Source: Rhodovulum euryhalinum (GTDB taxonomy: Bacteria > Pseudomonadota > Alphaproteobacteria > Rhodobacterales > Rhodobacteraceae). Taken from it: 64,000 nucleotides of DNA. Positions 8,038-17,201 of this stretch are shown piece after piece. The notes beneath the pieces were generated by a model. It worked only from the letters and a program-made list of their open reading frames with translations, made no database searches and was not told the DNA's origin. The stretch's first letter is position 1. The number at the start of each line of letters is the position of its first letter. The position numbers and the translations under genes were made by a program. The stretch covers positions 1-64,000 of the forward strand of contig NZ_SLWW01000002.1 in NCBI RefSeq assembly GCF_004342445.1. The letters run 5' to 3'.

Positions 8038-8802
8038 ATGACATCTCTCAAGACCGCCCTCGTCGCCGGCACCGCGGCGCTTCTCGTCCCGCTGATGCTT
8101 GCCGCGCCCGTCCGGGCGGGCGAGGTGATCGCCGCGGTGGCGGCGAACTTTACCGAACCCGCCAACGAGATCGCGGCCCGCTTCACCGAGGCCACCGGCC
8201 ACACCGTCACCATGAGCTTCGGTCCCTCCGGCCAGTTCTACACGCAGATCACGCAGGGTGCTCCCTTCGAGGTGTTCCTGTCCGCCGATGCCGCGCGCCC
8301 CGAGAAGGCCGAGGCCGAGGGGCTGGCGGTGCCCGGCACGCGGTTCACCTATGCCATCGGCAAACTGGTGCTCTGGAGCGCGGACACGGACTTGATCGAC
8401 GGCACCGACGCGGTGCTGAAATCGCCCGATCTCGCCCATGTCGCCATCGCCGACCCGGCCGCCGCGCCCTATGGCGCGGCCGCCGTCGAGACGATGAAGG
8501 CGCTGGGGGTCTACGACAGCCTGGAACCGAAACTGGTGACGGGCAAGAGCATTTCCCAGGCCCACCAGTTCGCCGCCACCGGCAACGCGCCTGTCGGCTT
8601 TGTCGCGCTATCGCAGGTGATCGCCGACGGCACGGGCTCGCGCTGGATGGTGCCGCAGGAGCTGTATGCGCCGATCCGGCAGGACGCGGTGCTCTTGAAG
8701 ACCGGCGAGGGGAACGAGGCCGCGACCGCCTGGCTCGACTTCCTGAAAGGCCCCGAGGCGGCTGCGATCATCGAAAAATACGGCTACAACGTGGGTGAAT
8801 GA
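8038..8802 (+). CDS. modA: Molybdate-binding periplasmic protein ModA
   Basis: This 254-residue protein has a signal peptide ending at PVRAG and the ModA fold start VIAAVAANFTEPANEIAARF. The oxyanion-binding loop pattern is seen in FGPSGQFYTQI and PFEVFLSADA, and the second-lobe segment VAIADPAAAPYG is typical. It delivers molybdate (or tungstate) to ModB. An AGAAGGA ribosome binding site precedes the ATG. The next gene, modB, begins 3 bp after the stop codon. Confidence 0.93.
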   Translation: MTSLKTALVAGTAALLVPLMLAAPVRAGEVIAAVAANFTEPANEIAARFTEATGHTVTMSFGPSGQFYTQITQGAPFEVFLSADAARPEKAEAEGLAVPGTRFTYAIGKLVLWSADTDLIDGTDAVLKSPDLAHVAIADPAAAPYGAAAVETMKALGVYDSLEPKLVTGKSISQAHQFAATGNAPVGFVALSQVIADGTGSRWMVPQELYAPIRQDAVLLKTGEGNEAATAWLDFLKGPEAAAIIEKYGYNVGE

Positions 8803-8805
8803 CCC

Positions 8806-9489
8806 ATGGCGGAGGGCCCCCTGCTCGACGCGGCGATGATCGAGACCATCCTGCTGACGCTGAAGCTGGCTGGCGTCACGACCGTCGTGCTGCTGCTGGT
8901 CGGGACCCCTCTGGCCTGGTGGCTGTCGCGGGCGGGCGGCCTCTGGAAGGAGGTCGTCGCCACCATCGTCGCCCTGCCCATCGTGCTGCCGCCCACGGTG
9001 CTGGGCTTCTACCTGCTGATCGCGATGGGGCCGAACAGCCCCCTGACCGCGATCCTGGGGCGCAAGCTGTCGTTCACCTTCGAGGGGCTTGTGGTGGGCT
9101 CGGTGATCTATTCGCTGCCCTTCGTGGTGAACCCGATCCGCAACGCCTTCGAGGCGATGGGGCCGCGGCCGATGGAGGTGGCGGCGACCTTGCGCGCCTC
9201 GCCGCTGGACGCGTTCTTCACCGTCGCGCTGCCGCTGGCTTTGCCCGGCCTGTTCACCGGGGCGATCCTGGGTTTTGCCCACACCGTGGGCGAATTCGGC
9301 GTGATCCTGATGATCGGCGGCGGCATCCCGGGCGAGACAAAGGTGCTGTCGGTGACCATCTTCGACTATGTCGAGACGCTGCAATGGGACAAGGCGCATG
9401 TGCTGGCGGGGGGCATGCTGGCGATGTCCTTCGCGGTCATCCTGGCGATGCTGCTGGTCGAGCGCCGCCTGAACCGGGCGCGGCAATGA
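8806..9489 (+). CDS. modB: Molybdate ABC transporter permease ModB
   Basis: This is a 227-residue inner-membrane permease with five predicted transmembrane segments. The conserved cytoplasmic EAA-loop reads [15 protein letters not shown], and PTVLGFYLL is a typical ModB stretch. It forms the channel with ModC. Its stop codon overlaps the modC start by an ATGA, showing tight coupling in the operon. Confidence 0.95.
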   Translation: MAEGPLLDAAMIETILLTLKLAGVTTVVLLLVGTPLAWWLSRAGGLWKEVVATIVALPIVLPPTVLGFYLLIAMGPNSPLTAILGRKLSFTFEGLVVGSVIYSLPFVVNPIRNAFEAMGPRPMEVAATLRASPLDAFFTVALPLALPGLFTGAILGFAHTVGEFGVILMIGGGIPGETKVLSVTIFDYVETLQWDKAHVLAGGMLAMSFAVILAMLLVERRLNRARQ

Positions 9490-10613
9490 TCGGGGCGGCG
9501 TTCCGGGGGCGGCTGGGCTCGTTCGACCTCGACGCGGCGTTCGAGGTGCCGGGGCAGGGGATCACCGCGCTCTTCGGCCCGTCGGGCTGCGGCAAGACCA
9601 CGGTGCTGCGCGCCATCGCAGGCCTGATGCGCCTGCCCGAGGGCACGTTGCGGGTGAACGGCGAGACCTGGCAGGAGGGCCGCCGCTTCGTGCCCCCCCA
9701 CCGCCGCGCCGTGGGCTACGTGTTCCAGGAGGCGAGCCTGTTTCCGCACCTGTCGGTCATGGGCAACCTCACCTTCGGGATGCGCCGCCACCGGGGGTCT
9801 TCGCCCATCGGGCTGGACGAGGTGGTGGACCTGCTGGGTATCGGGCGGCTCTTCGACCGGCACCCGACGCAGCTTTCGGGCGGCGAGCGCCAGCGCGTCG
9901 CCATCGGCCGGGCGCTGCTGTCCCAGCCGCAGCTTCTGCTGATGGACGAGCCGCTCTCCGCGCTCGACCGGTTCTCCAAGGACGACATCCTGCCCTACCT
10001 CGAACGGCTGCACGCGGCGCTGTCGATCCCGGTCCTCTACGTCAGCCACGACATCGCCGAGGTGGAACGGCTGGCCGACACGCTGGTGCTGATGGAGGCG
10101 GGACGGGTGCGCGCGGCGGGGCCGATCGCGGACCTTCTGGCTGACCCCGCGCTGCCGCTGATCCACATGCCCCAGCCCGCCGCCGTGATCGACGGCGAGG
10201 TGGTCTCGACCGACCCGCGCTATGGCCTGTCCGAGATCGCGGTGCCGGGCGGCCGGCTGGTGGTGTCGGGCGATCTGGGGCCACCGGGGATGCGCCGCCG
10301 CCTGCGCATCCCGGCCAACGATGTCAGCCTCGGCCGCCACGCGCCGCTGGACACCACCATCCTGAACGCGCTGCCCGCCCGGATCGAGGGCGCGGAACCG
10401 ACGCCCGACCACCAGGTGACGGTGCGCCTGGCGCTGGGGGCCGACGGCAAGGGCGCCGCGCTGCTTGCCCGCATCTCGCGCAAGTCGTGGGACCGGCTGG
10501 ACCTGAAACCCGGCGAACTGGTCGTCGCCCGCCTCAAGGCCGTCGCCCTGGCAGAACCGGCGCCGCCCCTGTCAACCCGTGTCACGCCAGCGGCCAGGAC
10601 CGCAACCTCTTGA
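9486..10613 (+). CDS. modC: Molybdate ABC transporter ATPase ModC
   Basis: This 375-residue ATPase has Walker [10 protein letters not shown], signature [15 protein letters not shown], Walker [13 protein letters not shown] and H-loop VSHD. Its C-terminal regulatory TOBE/Mop domain (from about residue 290, with [16 protein letters not shown]) can bind molybdate for feedback control, as in other ModC proteins. The ATG at 9486 overlaps the modB stop. The 13-bp gap to the next gene indicates that transcription continues into a second importer. Confidence 0.95.
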   Translation: MIGAAFRGRLGSFDLDAAFEVPGQGITALFGPSGCGKTTVLRAIAGLMRLPEGTLRVNGETWQEGRRFVPPHRRAVGYVFQEASLFPHLSVMGNLTFGMRRHRGSSPIGLDEVVDLLGIGRLFDRHPTQLSGGERQRVAIGRALLSQPQLLLMDEPLSALDRFSKDDILPYLERLHAALSIPVLYVSHDIAEVERLADTLVLMEAGRVRAAGPIADLLADPALPLIHMPQPAAVIDGEVVSTDPRYGLSEIAVPGGRLVVSGDLGPPGMRRRLRIPANDVSLGRHAPLDTTILNALPARIEGAEPTPDHQVTVRLALGADGKGAALLARISRKSWDRLDLKPGELVVARLKAVALAEPAPPLSTRVTPAARTATS

Positions 10614-10626
10614 AGGAGATATCGAC

Positions 10627-11379
10627 ATGCGATCCCGTCTGAGGCTCGGCCTCGTGCTCTCGGCCGCCTTGTACGCCGCCGGCGCCCATGCCGAAACGCT
10701 TTTCGTCTATTCCGGCGCCGGGCTGCGCCCCGCGGTCGAGCCCCTCGCAGAGCGGTTCGAGGCGGTGACAGGTCACAAAATCGTCCTCGAATACGGCGGC
10801 ACGGGCCAGATCCTTGCCCGGTTCGAGACCACCGGGCGGGGCGACGTCTTCCTCGCAGGCACGAGGTTCTTCTCCGACACGCTGGAGGCTGAGGGCAAGA
10901 TCGCGGACGTGACGGCCCTCGGCATCCACGGCGCCGCGATCGGGGTGGCCAGGGCGCAGGCCGGAACGATCGCCGGCGTGGGCGATCTTGCCCGCCCCGG
11001 ACTCAGGCTGGCGCTGGGTGATCCGGAGGCGATGGCGCTGGGGCGCACCGCCGACGAGATCATGGAGACGTGCGGTGACGCGCAGGCTATCCGGGCCAAC
11101 ACGGTCGTGCGCGCCACAACCCTGCAACAGCTTGCGCTCTACGTGGCCGAGGGCAATGTCGACGCCGCGATCCTGTCGGTCTCGGCCGCGCTGCCCCATG
11201 GCGAGAAGATCGCGCTGATCGGGATTCCGCTGGACTGCTACGCGGCCGAGGAGATCACCGGCGGCGTGCTCTCGACCTCGAAGCATCCCGGGATCGCGGC
11301 CGATTTCGTGGCCTTCCTCGCCTCGGATGAGGGCCGCGCGGCCTTCGACGCGGCGGGCTTCGGCGCGGCCCGGGAGTAG
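10627..11379 (+). CDS. Second ModA/WtpA-like periplasmic oxyanion-binding protein
   Basis: This 250-residue protein has a signal peptide (AAGAHAETLFVYSGAG) and the ModA/WtpA-type lobes, including EYGGTGQILARFETTGRGDV and a second-lobe LALGDPEAMALG. A GAAGGAGAT ribosome binding site selects the ATG at 10627. It is clearly different from the modA product at 8038, so it is a second substrate receptor in the same operon. Molybdate or tungstate is the most likely ligand because modD and a ModE-type regulator share the operon, but the binding specificity cannot be read from the sequence. Confidence 0.8.
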   Translation: MRSRLRLGLVLSAALYAAGAHAETLFVYSGAGLRPAVEPLAERFEAVTGHKIVLEYGGTGQILARFETTGRGDVFLAGTRFFSDTLEAEGKIADVTALGIHGAAIGVARAQAGTIAGVGDLARPGLRLALGDPEAMALGRTADEIMETCGDAQAIRANTVVRATTLQQLALYVAEGNVDAAILSVSAALPHGEKIALIGIPLDCYAAEEITGGVLSTSKHPGIAADFVAFLASDEGRAAFDAAGFGAARE

Positions 11380-11384
11380 GCGGC

Positions 11385-12203
11385 ATGCGGGTGCTCGCGG
11401 TCCTCGTCTGGGCGCCCCTCGTCCTGATCGTGGCCACCATCCTCGGGGCGGTCGGGGCGCTCGCCAGCCAGTTGCCGATTGCGTCGCTCGCCGAGGCGCT
11501 GGCCTCGGACGAGACGCGCTTTGCGGTGGCGATGTCGCTGCGATCCTCGCTGACGGCGCTGGCGCTGGCGCTGGCCCTCGGCGTGCCGAGCGCCTGGCTG
11601 CTGGCCCGGCGCCGGTTTCCGGGCAAGCCGGTCGTCGAGACCATCCTCGACCTGCCGATGGTCACCCCGCCGCTGGTCGCGGGCATCGGCCTGCTGTTCC
11701 TGCTGGGACGCGAGGCGCCGGTGGGCGGCGCGCTGAGTGCGATGGGCCTCGAACTGCTGTTCTCGCCCGCGGGCGTGATCCTCGCGCAGACCTATATCGC
11801 AACCTCGGTCATCGTGCGCTCGGCGCGGGCGGCCTTCGGCGCGGTCGATCCGGGCTTTGCCGCCAATGCCGCGACGCTGGGCATCCCGCCGTTCTGGGCG
11901 TTCCTGCTGGTCGAGGTGCCGATGGCGGGCCGGGCGCTGCTGGCCGCGGCCGTGCTGGGCTGGGCCCGCGCGCTGGGGGAATTCGGCGCGACGCTGATGG
12001 TGGCGGGCGCCACCCGGATGCAGACCGAGACGCTGCCGATGGCGGTTTTCCTCAACATCGCCAGCGGCCGGACCGACATCGCCATCGCCTGTGCGCTGAT
12101 CCTGCTGGCGCTGGCCTTCGCGTTGCTGCTTGCGATCCGCCTGCTGACCGCCGAGCGCGACGACAGCCTGCGGGAGGATGCGGATGTCCGGTTTGCGGCT
12201 TGA
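11385..12203 (+). CDS. Second molybdate/tungstate-type ABC permease
   Basis: This is a 272-residue permease of the ModB/CysTW superfamily with about six transmembrane segments and the EAA-loop GEFGATLMVAGATRMQTETL. It begins 5 bp after the second binding protein and overlaps the following ATPase gene by 26 bp, so the three form one transporter. It is longer than modB of the same operon. It would carry the same kind of tetrahedral oxyanion. Confidence 0.85.
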   Translation: MRVLAVLVWAPLVLIVATILGAVGALASQLPIASLAEALASDETRFAVAMSLRSSLTALALALALGVPSAWLLARRRFPGKPVVETILDLPMVTPPLVAGIGLLFLLGREAPVGGALSAMGLELLFSPAGVILAQTYIATSVIVRSARAAFGAVDPGFAANAATLGIPPFWAFLLVEVPMAGRALLAAAVLGWARALGEFGATLMVAGATRMQTETLPMAVFLNIASGRTDIAIACALILLALAFALLLAIRLLTAERDDSLREDADVRFAA

Positions 12204-12861
12204 GGGCGTGGCGAACGCGGTGCTGGCCCCGCTCGATCTGACCGTCAGGCCGGGCGAGGCGGTGGCGGTGCTCGGCCCCTCCGGCGCGGGGAAAAGCACA
12301 CTGCTGAAGATCGTCGCGGGGCTCTTGCCGCACCGGGGCCGGGTTCTGCTTGGCGGGGGCGAGCTGACCGGGCTGCCGCCCCATCGCCGCGGCATCGGCT
12401 ACATGAGCCAGGATCTGCACCTGTTTCCCCATCTCAGCGTGGCGAACAACCTGCACCTGCCGCTGGTGTTCCGCGGCCTCGACCGCGCCGCGCGCGCCGC
12501 CCGCGTGGCCGAGACGCTGGCGCTTTGCGCCATCGACCACCGCGCCAGCCGCCGCCCCGCCAGCCTGTCGGGCGGGGAACGTCAGCGCGCGGCGTTGGCG
12601 CGCGCCCTCGTCTGCAGGCCGCGGCTCCTGCTGCTCGACGAACCCTTCGCCAATCTCGACCACGCCACCCGGGGCGCGCTCTGGCGCGAGGTCGATGCGC
12701 TGCGCCGCCGGCTGGGCATCACCGCGCTGATCGTCACCCATGACCCGGCCGAGGCTGCGGCGCTCGCCGACCGCTCGGTCCGCATCGCCGATGGCACCCT
12801 GACCGAAAGGACCGCCCCCTCATGTTCCCCCTCGATGACGACGCCCTGCTGCGCCTGCTGA
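12178..12861 (+). CDS. Second molybdate/tungstate-type ABC ATPase
   Basis: This 227-residue ATPase has Walker A GPSGAGKST, signature [15 protein letters not shown], Walker B LLLLDEPFANLD and H-loop VTHD. Unlike ModC it has no C-terminal TOBE/Mop domain, so it lacks that feedback sensor. The start overlaps the permease gene and the end overlaps modD by 40 bp; the last dozen residues are therefore read in a second frame of modD. Apart from that overlap, the protein has the normal length for compact oxyanion ATPases. Confidence 0.85.
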   Translation: MRMSGLRLEGVANAVLAPLDLTVRPGEAVAVLGPSGAGKSTLLKIVAGLLPHRGRVLLGGGELTGLPPHRRGIGYMSQDLHLFPHLSVANNLHLPLVFRGLDRAARAARVAETLALCAIDHRASRRPASLSGGERQRAALARALVCRPRLLLLDEPFANLDHATRGALWREVDALRRRLGITALIVTHDPAEAAALADRSVRIADGTLTERTAPSCSPSMTTPCCAC

Positions 12862-13658
12862 AGGAAGATCTGCCCCATGGCGACCTGACCACCCGCAGCC
12901 TCGGGATCGGGGCGCTTCCGGGCGTGCTGACCATGCGCGCCCGCGGGCCGATGACCGTCTGTGGCAGCGAGGAGGCGGCGCGGATCTTCGCCCTGCTGGG
13001 GGCCGAGGCGGAGCTGCGCGCGCCGACCGGGCAGCGGACCGCGGCGGGCGAGACGTTGCTCGTCGCGCGCGGCCGGGCCGAGGCGCTGCATGCCGGCTGG
13101 AAGGTCGCACAGACCCTGACCGAATGGGTCTCGGGCATCGCCACCTCTGCCGCCGGCATCGTGGATGCGGCCCGTGCGACCGCTCCCGGCATCGTCGTTG
13201 CCTGCACCCGCAAGCCCGCCCCCTTCACCCGCGCGCTGTCGCTGAGGGCCATCGTCGCGGGCGGCGCCGAGATCCACCGGACGGGCCTTTCCGAGACGGT
13301 TTTGCTGTTCCCCGAGCACCGGATTTTCGGCGGCGCCGATGCGCTCGCCCCCCAGATCGCGCGGCTGCGTGCCGCCTGTCCCGAGCGGCGCATCGTCGTC
13401 GAGGTCGCGACGCGGGAGGATGCCCTGCATGCCGCCGAGGCCGGCGCGGACGTGCTGCAACTGGAGAAATTCGCGCCCGAGAATGTGGCGGCCACGGCCG
13501 AGACGCTCGGGGGCTGGCCCGGCTGTCTTGCCGCTGCGGGAGGCATAAACGCGGCCAACGCCGCCGCCTATGCCGCGACCGGTGCGCAGGTGCTGGTCAC
13601 CTCCGCCCCCTATTATGCCAAGCCGGCCGATGTCGCCGTCACCATCGAACTGGCCTGA
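12822..13658 (+). CDS. modD: ModD, NadC-like protein of the molybdate locus
   Basis: This 278-residue protein is a homolog of nicotinate-nucleotide pyrophosphorylase (quinolinate phosphoribosyltransferase). NadC-like features are retained: LPHGDLTTRSL, the CTRKPAPFTR loop, GGAEIHRTGLSETVL and a C-terminal AAGGINAANAAAYA. ModD is known beside mod genes in R. capsulatus and others, but its reaction is not established. It is the last gene of the modE-modABC-second importer cluster. A second, degenerate copy is encoded at 15358-16197. Confidence 0.85.
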   Translation: MFPLDDDALLRLLKEDLPHGDLTTRSLGIGALPGVLTMRARGPMTVCGSEEAARIFALLGAEAELRAPTGQRTAAGETLLVARGRAEALHAGWKVAQTLTEWVSGIATSAAGIVDAARATAPGIVVACTRKPAPFTRALSLRAIVAGGAEIHRTGLSETVLLFPEHRIFGGADALAPQIARLRAACPERRIVVEVATREDALHAAEAGADVLQLEKFAPENVAATAETLGGWPGCLAAAGGINAANAAAYAATGAQVLVTSAPYYAKPADVAVTIELA

Positions 13659-13764
13659 GCTGCGGCGGCGGCGTCCTTGCCGCTCACGGCGGGGGCACTC
13701 TAAACTTGACAATTAGCATCACCTTTAACGATCCGCCACGACCCCACCGCCAGGAGCGACGAAC

Positions 13765-15255
13765 ATGCCCGATCTCGACATCACGCCCCAGACAGGGCGC
13801 GGCCGCGATGCCGGGGGCCGAGGGGGGATGGCCCGGATTGCCAGCGGGCGGCTTTACCGCGACATGTGGCTGTCGCCCAACCGGCCATTCTTCGCGCTCT
13901 CGGCGCTCTGGGCCGTGATCGCGATCCTCGTCTGGCATGTCGGCCTGCGACTGGGCCTTCCGGTGCCGAGCCTCGGAACCACGACGCTCTGGCATGCCCA
14001 CGAGATGACGGTGGGGGTGGGTGGCGCCGCGATGGCCGCCTATTTCCTCACGGTCATGCCCAGTTGGACCGGGGCGCGGCGGGTGACGGGGTGGCCGCTG
14101 ATCGGTCTGGTCGCGCTCTGGGCGCTGGCGCGTCTGGCCGCCCTGCTGGCCGAGACGCTGCCGCTGCCCCTGGTCCTGGCGCCGGGGCTGGCCTTCTACG
14201 CCCTGTTCACGGGGCTCTACCTTCGGGCAATCGTCAGCCAGCGGCGGTGGGACCGCTGGGCGGTCCCGGCCGTGATCGCATTCCTTGGCCTCGCGGATGC
14301 GGCCTTCGTGGCCACGGCGCTGGGGGCGCTTCCCTGGCCGGGCGAGGCGGAGATGACGCGGGTGCTGGTGCTGTTCTTCGCCACCAAGGTTTCGGTGATC
14401 GCGGGCAACATGGCGCCCGCCTTCACCGCGGGCTGGCTGGCCCCGCGCGGCAGGCCGCTGCCCCGGATCGACCCGCTGGCCAGCCGGATCGGGCTGGCTC
14501 TGATGCTGCTGGCCTTTCCGCTGACCCTGGCAGGCCCGACGGAGGCAGCCGCCGCCGTCCTGATCGCCGCGGGCGCGGCGCAACTCTGGCGCATTCGGCG
14601 CTGGAAAAGCCTTGCTGCGGCGCGCTACGCGCCCGCGCTGATGCTGCACCTCGCCTTCGCCTGGCTGCCCCTCGGCCTGGTTCTGACGGGGCTTGCGGCG
14701 CTGCTCTCCACGCCCTGGCGCGAGGCCGACGCGATCCACGCACTGATGATGGGCGCGATGGCGGGGCTGGCGATGTCCATCGCCTCTCGCGCCGCGGCCC
14801 GGCGCGAGGGCGGGGCGCTGCGGATCGGCCCGGTGCTGGGCGGGGCCTTCGCGCTGATCTGGGCCGCGGCCGGGCTGCGTCTTGCCGCGCCGCTCATGCC
14901 CGCGGCCTACGAGCCGCTGCTCGATGCCGCGGCGGCGGTCTGGTGCGCGGGCTGGGGGATGTTCCTTGTCGCCTACATGCCGGGTCTGCGCGGACCGGTG
15001 GCGAACCCGGTGTTCAACGTAGGCGGTCATGGGCATGGCAAGGGTCCGGCCATTGTCCCGCTTGCGGCCATCGCCCCGGCCCACGCCCCCACCCGCGGCG
15101 ACGCCTGCACGCAAGGCGCCTGCGGCGGCGGCGGGCATGGCCACGGCCGGGGTGGCGGTTGCGGTGGCGGCTGCGGTTGCGGCGGCCACGGGCATGGCAG
15201 CGACTCGGGCAGGGGCGCGGCACGGGACCCGGGCCTCGTCCTGCCAAAGGTCTAG
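13765..15255 (+). CDS. nnrS: NnrS family heme-copper membrane protein with Cys/His-rich tail
   Basis: This 496-residue integral membrane protein has about twelve transmembrane helices and matches NnrS, a protein linked to nitric oxide metabolism in denitrifiers. Conserved stretches include WHAHEMTVGVGGAAMAAYFL and the histidines of IHALMMGAM. The last roughly 75 residues are unusual: two GHGHG repeats and CGGGCGCGG, with five cysteines and many glycines and histidines, which suggests a metal-binding extension. A candidate -35 box TTGACA lies at about 13707, but I cannot support an FNR or NnrR site. It sits between modD and the modD paralog, pointing to a link with molybdenum-dependent nitrate respiration. 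Confidence 0.85.
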   Translation: MPDLDITPQTGRGRDAGGRGGMARIASGRLYRDMWLSPNRPFFALSALWAVIAILVWHVGLRLGLPVPSLGTTTLWHAHEMTVGVGGAAMAAYFLTVMPSWTGARRVTGWPLIGLVALWALARLAALLAETLPLPLVLAPGLAFYALFTGLYLRAIVSQRRWDRWAVPAVIAFLGLADAAFVATALGALPWPGEAEMTRVLVLFFATKVSVIAGNMAPAFTAGWLAPRGRPLPRIDPLASRIGLALMLLAFPLTLAGPTEAAAAVLIAAGAAQLWRIRRWKSLAAARYAPALMLHLAFAWLPLGLVLTGLAALLSTPWREADAIHALMMGAMAGLAMSIASRAAARREGGALRIGPVLGGAFALIWAAAGLRLAAPLMPAAYEPLLDAAAAVWCAGWGMFLVAYMPGLRGPVANPVFNVGGHGHGKGPAIVPLAAIAPAHAPTRGDACTQGACGGGGHGHGRGGGCGGGCGCGGHGHGSDSGRGAARDPGLVLPKV

Positions 15256-15357
15256 CCGCCGCGCCGGCGCCGGTCCGTTCGACGGTGACGATGCGGGCGG
15301 GCAGGACGTGGGGCGCCACGAGATCCGCACCGCCCCCATCCCGGGCGCGGTCGCGGC

Positions 15358-16197
15358 TCAGCCCGCCTCGAACGCCACTTCGATTTCCTCGGGCGCGGAA
15401 TGGTAGGGCGCTGAGGTCGACAGCACATGCGCCCCCGAAGTCGCATAGGCCGCCGCCATGTCCTCAGCGATGGATCCCGTCACGACAAGTTCGCCGTTCC
15501 AGCCGGCCGCCAGAGCCCGTGCCGTCGCGGCGACCTCGGCCGGCGTCATCCGCGCCAGCTGGACGGTGTCGGCCCCGTATCCCGCGGCACAGAGCGCATC
15601 CTCGCAGGAGCCGACCTCGACCACGATGCCCTGGCCCGGATCGGCCGCGCGCAGCTGACGGATGCGCGCGACAAGGCCCTCGTGCCCTCCCAAGGCCCGG
15701 TGCTCGGCAAGAACCAGCACAGCATCCCGCGCCCTGCCACGCTGCATCGCCGCCCCGCCCGCCGTCACCGCCTTCAGCGCCAGCGGCCGCGCACCGGGGA
15801 TCGCCTTCTGCGGGCAGGCGACGACGATCCCGGGATTGGCCGCCCGCGCCGCCCGCACGATCCCGGCTGTCGATCCGGCCACGCCCGAGGCCCATTCGAT
15901 CAGCCCCTGCACCGCCTGCCATCCCGACACCAGCGCCGCCGCCGGCCCCCGCGCGGCCAGCAGCAGGTCGCCCGGACCAACCGTCGCGCCGCTTTCCACC
16001 GCGACGTCCGCCGCACAGCCCAGCAACGCGAACATCCGCGCGCCTTCCTCGGTGCCGCAGGCGGTCCCGGGGGCGCGGGCCCGCATCGCGACCGTGGCCA
16101 GCCGGTGCCCAAGGGCGGGGCCGAACCCGGCGTGCGCGGCGGTTGCCGGATCCCGTTTCAGAAGGCAGGTCAGCGCGGTGTCATCGAGAAGAAGCAT
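15358..16197 (-). CDS. Degenerate ModD/NadC paralog
   Basis: This 279-residue protein aligns with the modD product at 12822 along its whole length (for example LLGCAADVAVESG, NPGIVVACPQKA, GADTVQL and TSAPYHS). Several NadC-type active-site positions differ: the TRK of the CTRKP loop reads PQK, the HR of EIHR reads QR, and the N-terminal GDLTTRS segment is missing. It may therefore be catalytically inactive or have changed substrate. Reading frame, length and codon usage look intact, so it is not an obvious pseudogene. It is transcribed away from the second TrmO-like gene, with a Mo-box-like site in the shared promoter region. Confidence 0.75.
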   Translation of the reverse strand: MLLLDDTALTCLLKRDPATAAHAGFGPALGHRLATVAMRARAPGTACGTEEGARMFALLGCAADVAVESGATVGPGDLLLAARGPAAALVSGWQAVQGLIEWASGVAGSTAGIVRAARAANPGIVVACPQKAIPGARPLALKAVTAGGAAMQRGRARDAVLVLAEHRALGGHEGLVARIRQLRAADPGQGIVVEVGSCEDALCAAGYGADTVQLARMTPAEVAATARALAAGWNGELVVTGSIAEDMAAAYATSGAHVLSTSAPYHSAPEEIEVAFEAG

Positions 16198-16344
16198 GTC
16201 ATCGGATCCCTTGCATCACATCGCCGCCGCAGACATGGGCAAACCCCGGTCGAAACGGGCAGAAAACGGATATCCGCCAGATGCCTTTCCCGAGGCGGCA
16301 GCCTGCCGGTTGCTCATCCGCTTGTCCGTGCCTAGCGTTTCAGG

Positions 16345-16369
16345 CGATATGTGAGTCATCTTTATAACG
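16345..16369. promoter_or_regulatory. Mo-box-like ModE operator 5
   Basis: CGATATGT and TTATAACG have a 9-bp spacer; the arms match in 5 of 8 positions. The site sits between the divergent degenerate ModD and second TrmO-like genes, 148 bp from the former and 143 bp from the latter. Apart from this site I see nothing else in the 314 bp between the two genes. Confidence 0.65.
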
Positions 16370-16511
16370 AAGATGAAGCAGGAACCGTGCCAAGCCGTTT
16401 CGCCGGGAAACCGGCGCATCCGGGCGAGCGTTCGTCGCGAATCCGACGCGGATGTCGCCTTGGCCACACGCGAACGGCCCTGCAAGGCCCAGATCGAGGA
16501 AAGGACATAAA

Positions 16512-16982
16512 ATGGAAGGCACCAAGGCGACCATCCGGGCCGGAGAAATCTTCGTCCCCATTCCCCGCCAGGCCGATGCGCTGGTCTGGTTCATCGGCCG
16601 CTTGCGCACGCCCTGGCAAACCGCGCGTGACTGCCCCCGCCAAGGCGACCCGGTCGCGGGCCCCGTCTGCCGGATCGAGATCGCCCCGCACTGGACCGAG
16701 GCGCTGGCAGGCATCGAAACCAGGGACCGGCTGCAACTGCTCTACTGGATGGACGGCGCCCGGCGCGACCTTGTCCGGCAGAGCCCCCGCAACGATGGCA
16801 CCACCATCGGCACCTTCGCGATGCGCTCGCCGAACAGGCCCAACCCGGTCGCCTCGTCGGTGGTGACCCTGCTGGGGTGCGAGGGCAATGTACTGACCGT
16901 GCGCGGGCTCGATTGCGTGGACGGTACGCCCCTGATCGACCTCAAGCCCGACTACGGCGGACAACCCTGCCCGAACCACTGA
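16512..16982 (+). CDS. Second TrmO/TsaA-like protein
   Basis: This 156-residue protein is a paralog of the gene at 5307. It shares ADALVWFIGRLRTPW, LLYWMDGARRDLVRQ, the family signature SPNRPNPVASS and LDCVDGTPLIDLKPD. The ATG at 16512 is preceded by AGGAAAGGA. It faces a divergent ModD-like gene with a Mo-box-like site between them, so both copies of this family sit under candidate molybdenum control. The TrmO fold binds S-adenosylmethionine; the actual reaction here is unknown. Confidence 0.8.
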   Translation: MEGTKATIRAGEIFVPIPRQADALVWFIGRLRTPWQTARDCPRQGDPVAGPVCRIEIAPHWTEALAGIETRDRLQLLYWMDGARRDLVRQSPRNDGTTIGTFAMRSPNRPNPVASSVVTLLGCEGNVLTVRGLDCVDGTPLIDLKPDYGGQPCPNH

Positions 16983-17201
16983 GCGAGGATCCTCCGTCCG
17001 GCCGCACAGCAACCAGGAGTGGGGACTGGGGCGCCCGGGGACCACACAATCACGCGTGCTCCCGGGACCGCTGCTTCATTGTCGCGACATGCGGGGGCCC
17101 AAGCCAGAGGGTTTCGTGCCCGGATTGGGGGGGCGAGACAGGGCGCCACGCGAGATGTCGCCCCGTCGGGCAGGCGATGTGACGCCGTACGAGGCTCGGC
17201 C

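Noticed and set aside
7125-8213. Long minus-strand open frame opposite modE and modA
   Set aside because: It is antisense to two well-supported genes and has no family features.
13700-13735. Possible Mo-box or FNR-like site ahead of nnrS
   Set aside because: Only one half resembles the motif (CTTTAACG) and there is no matching left arm at 9-bp spacing. A TTGACA -35-like box is visible, but its role cannot be supported.
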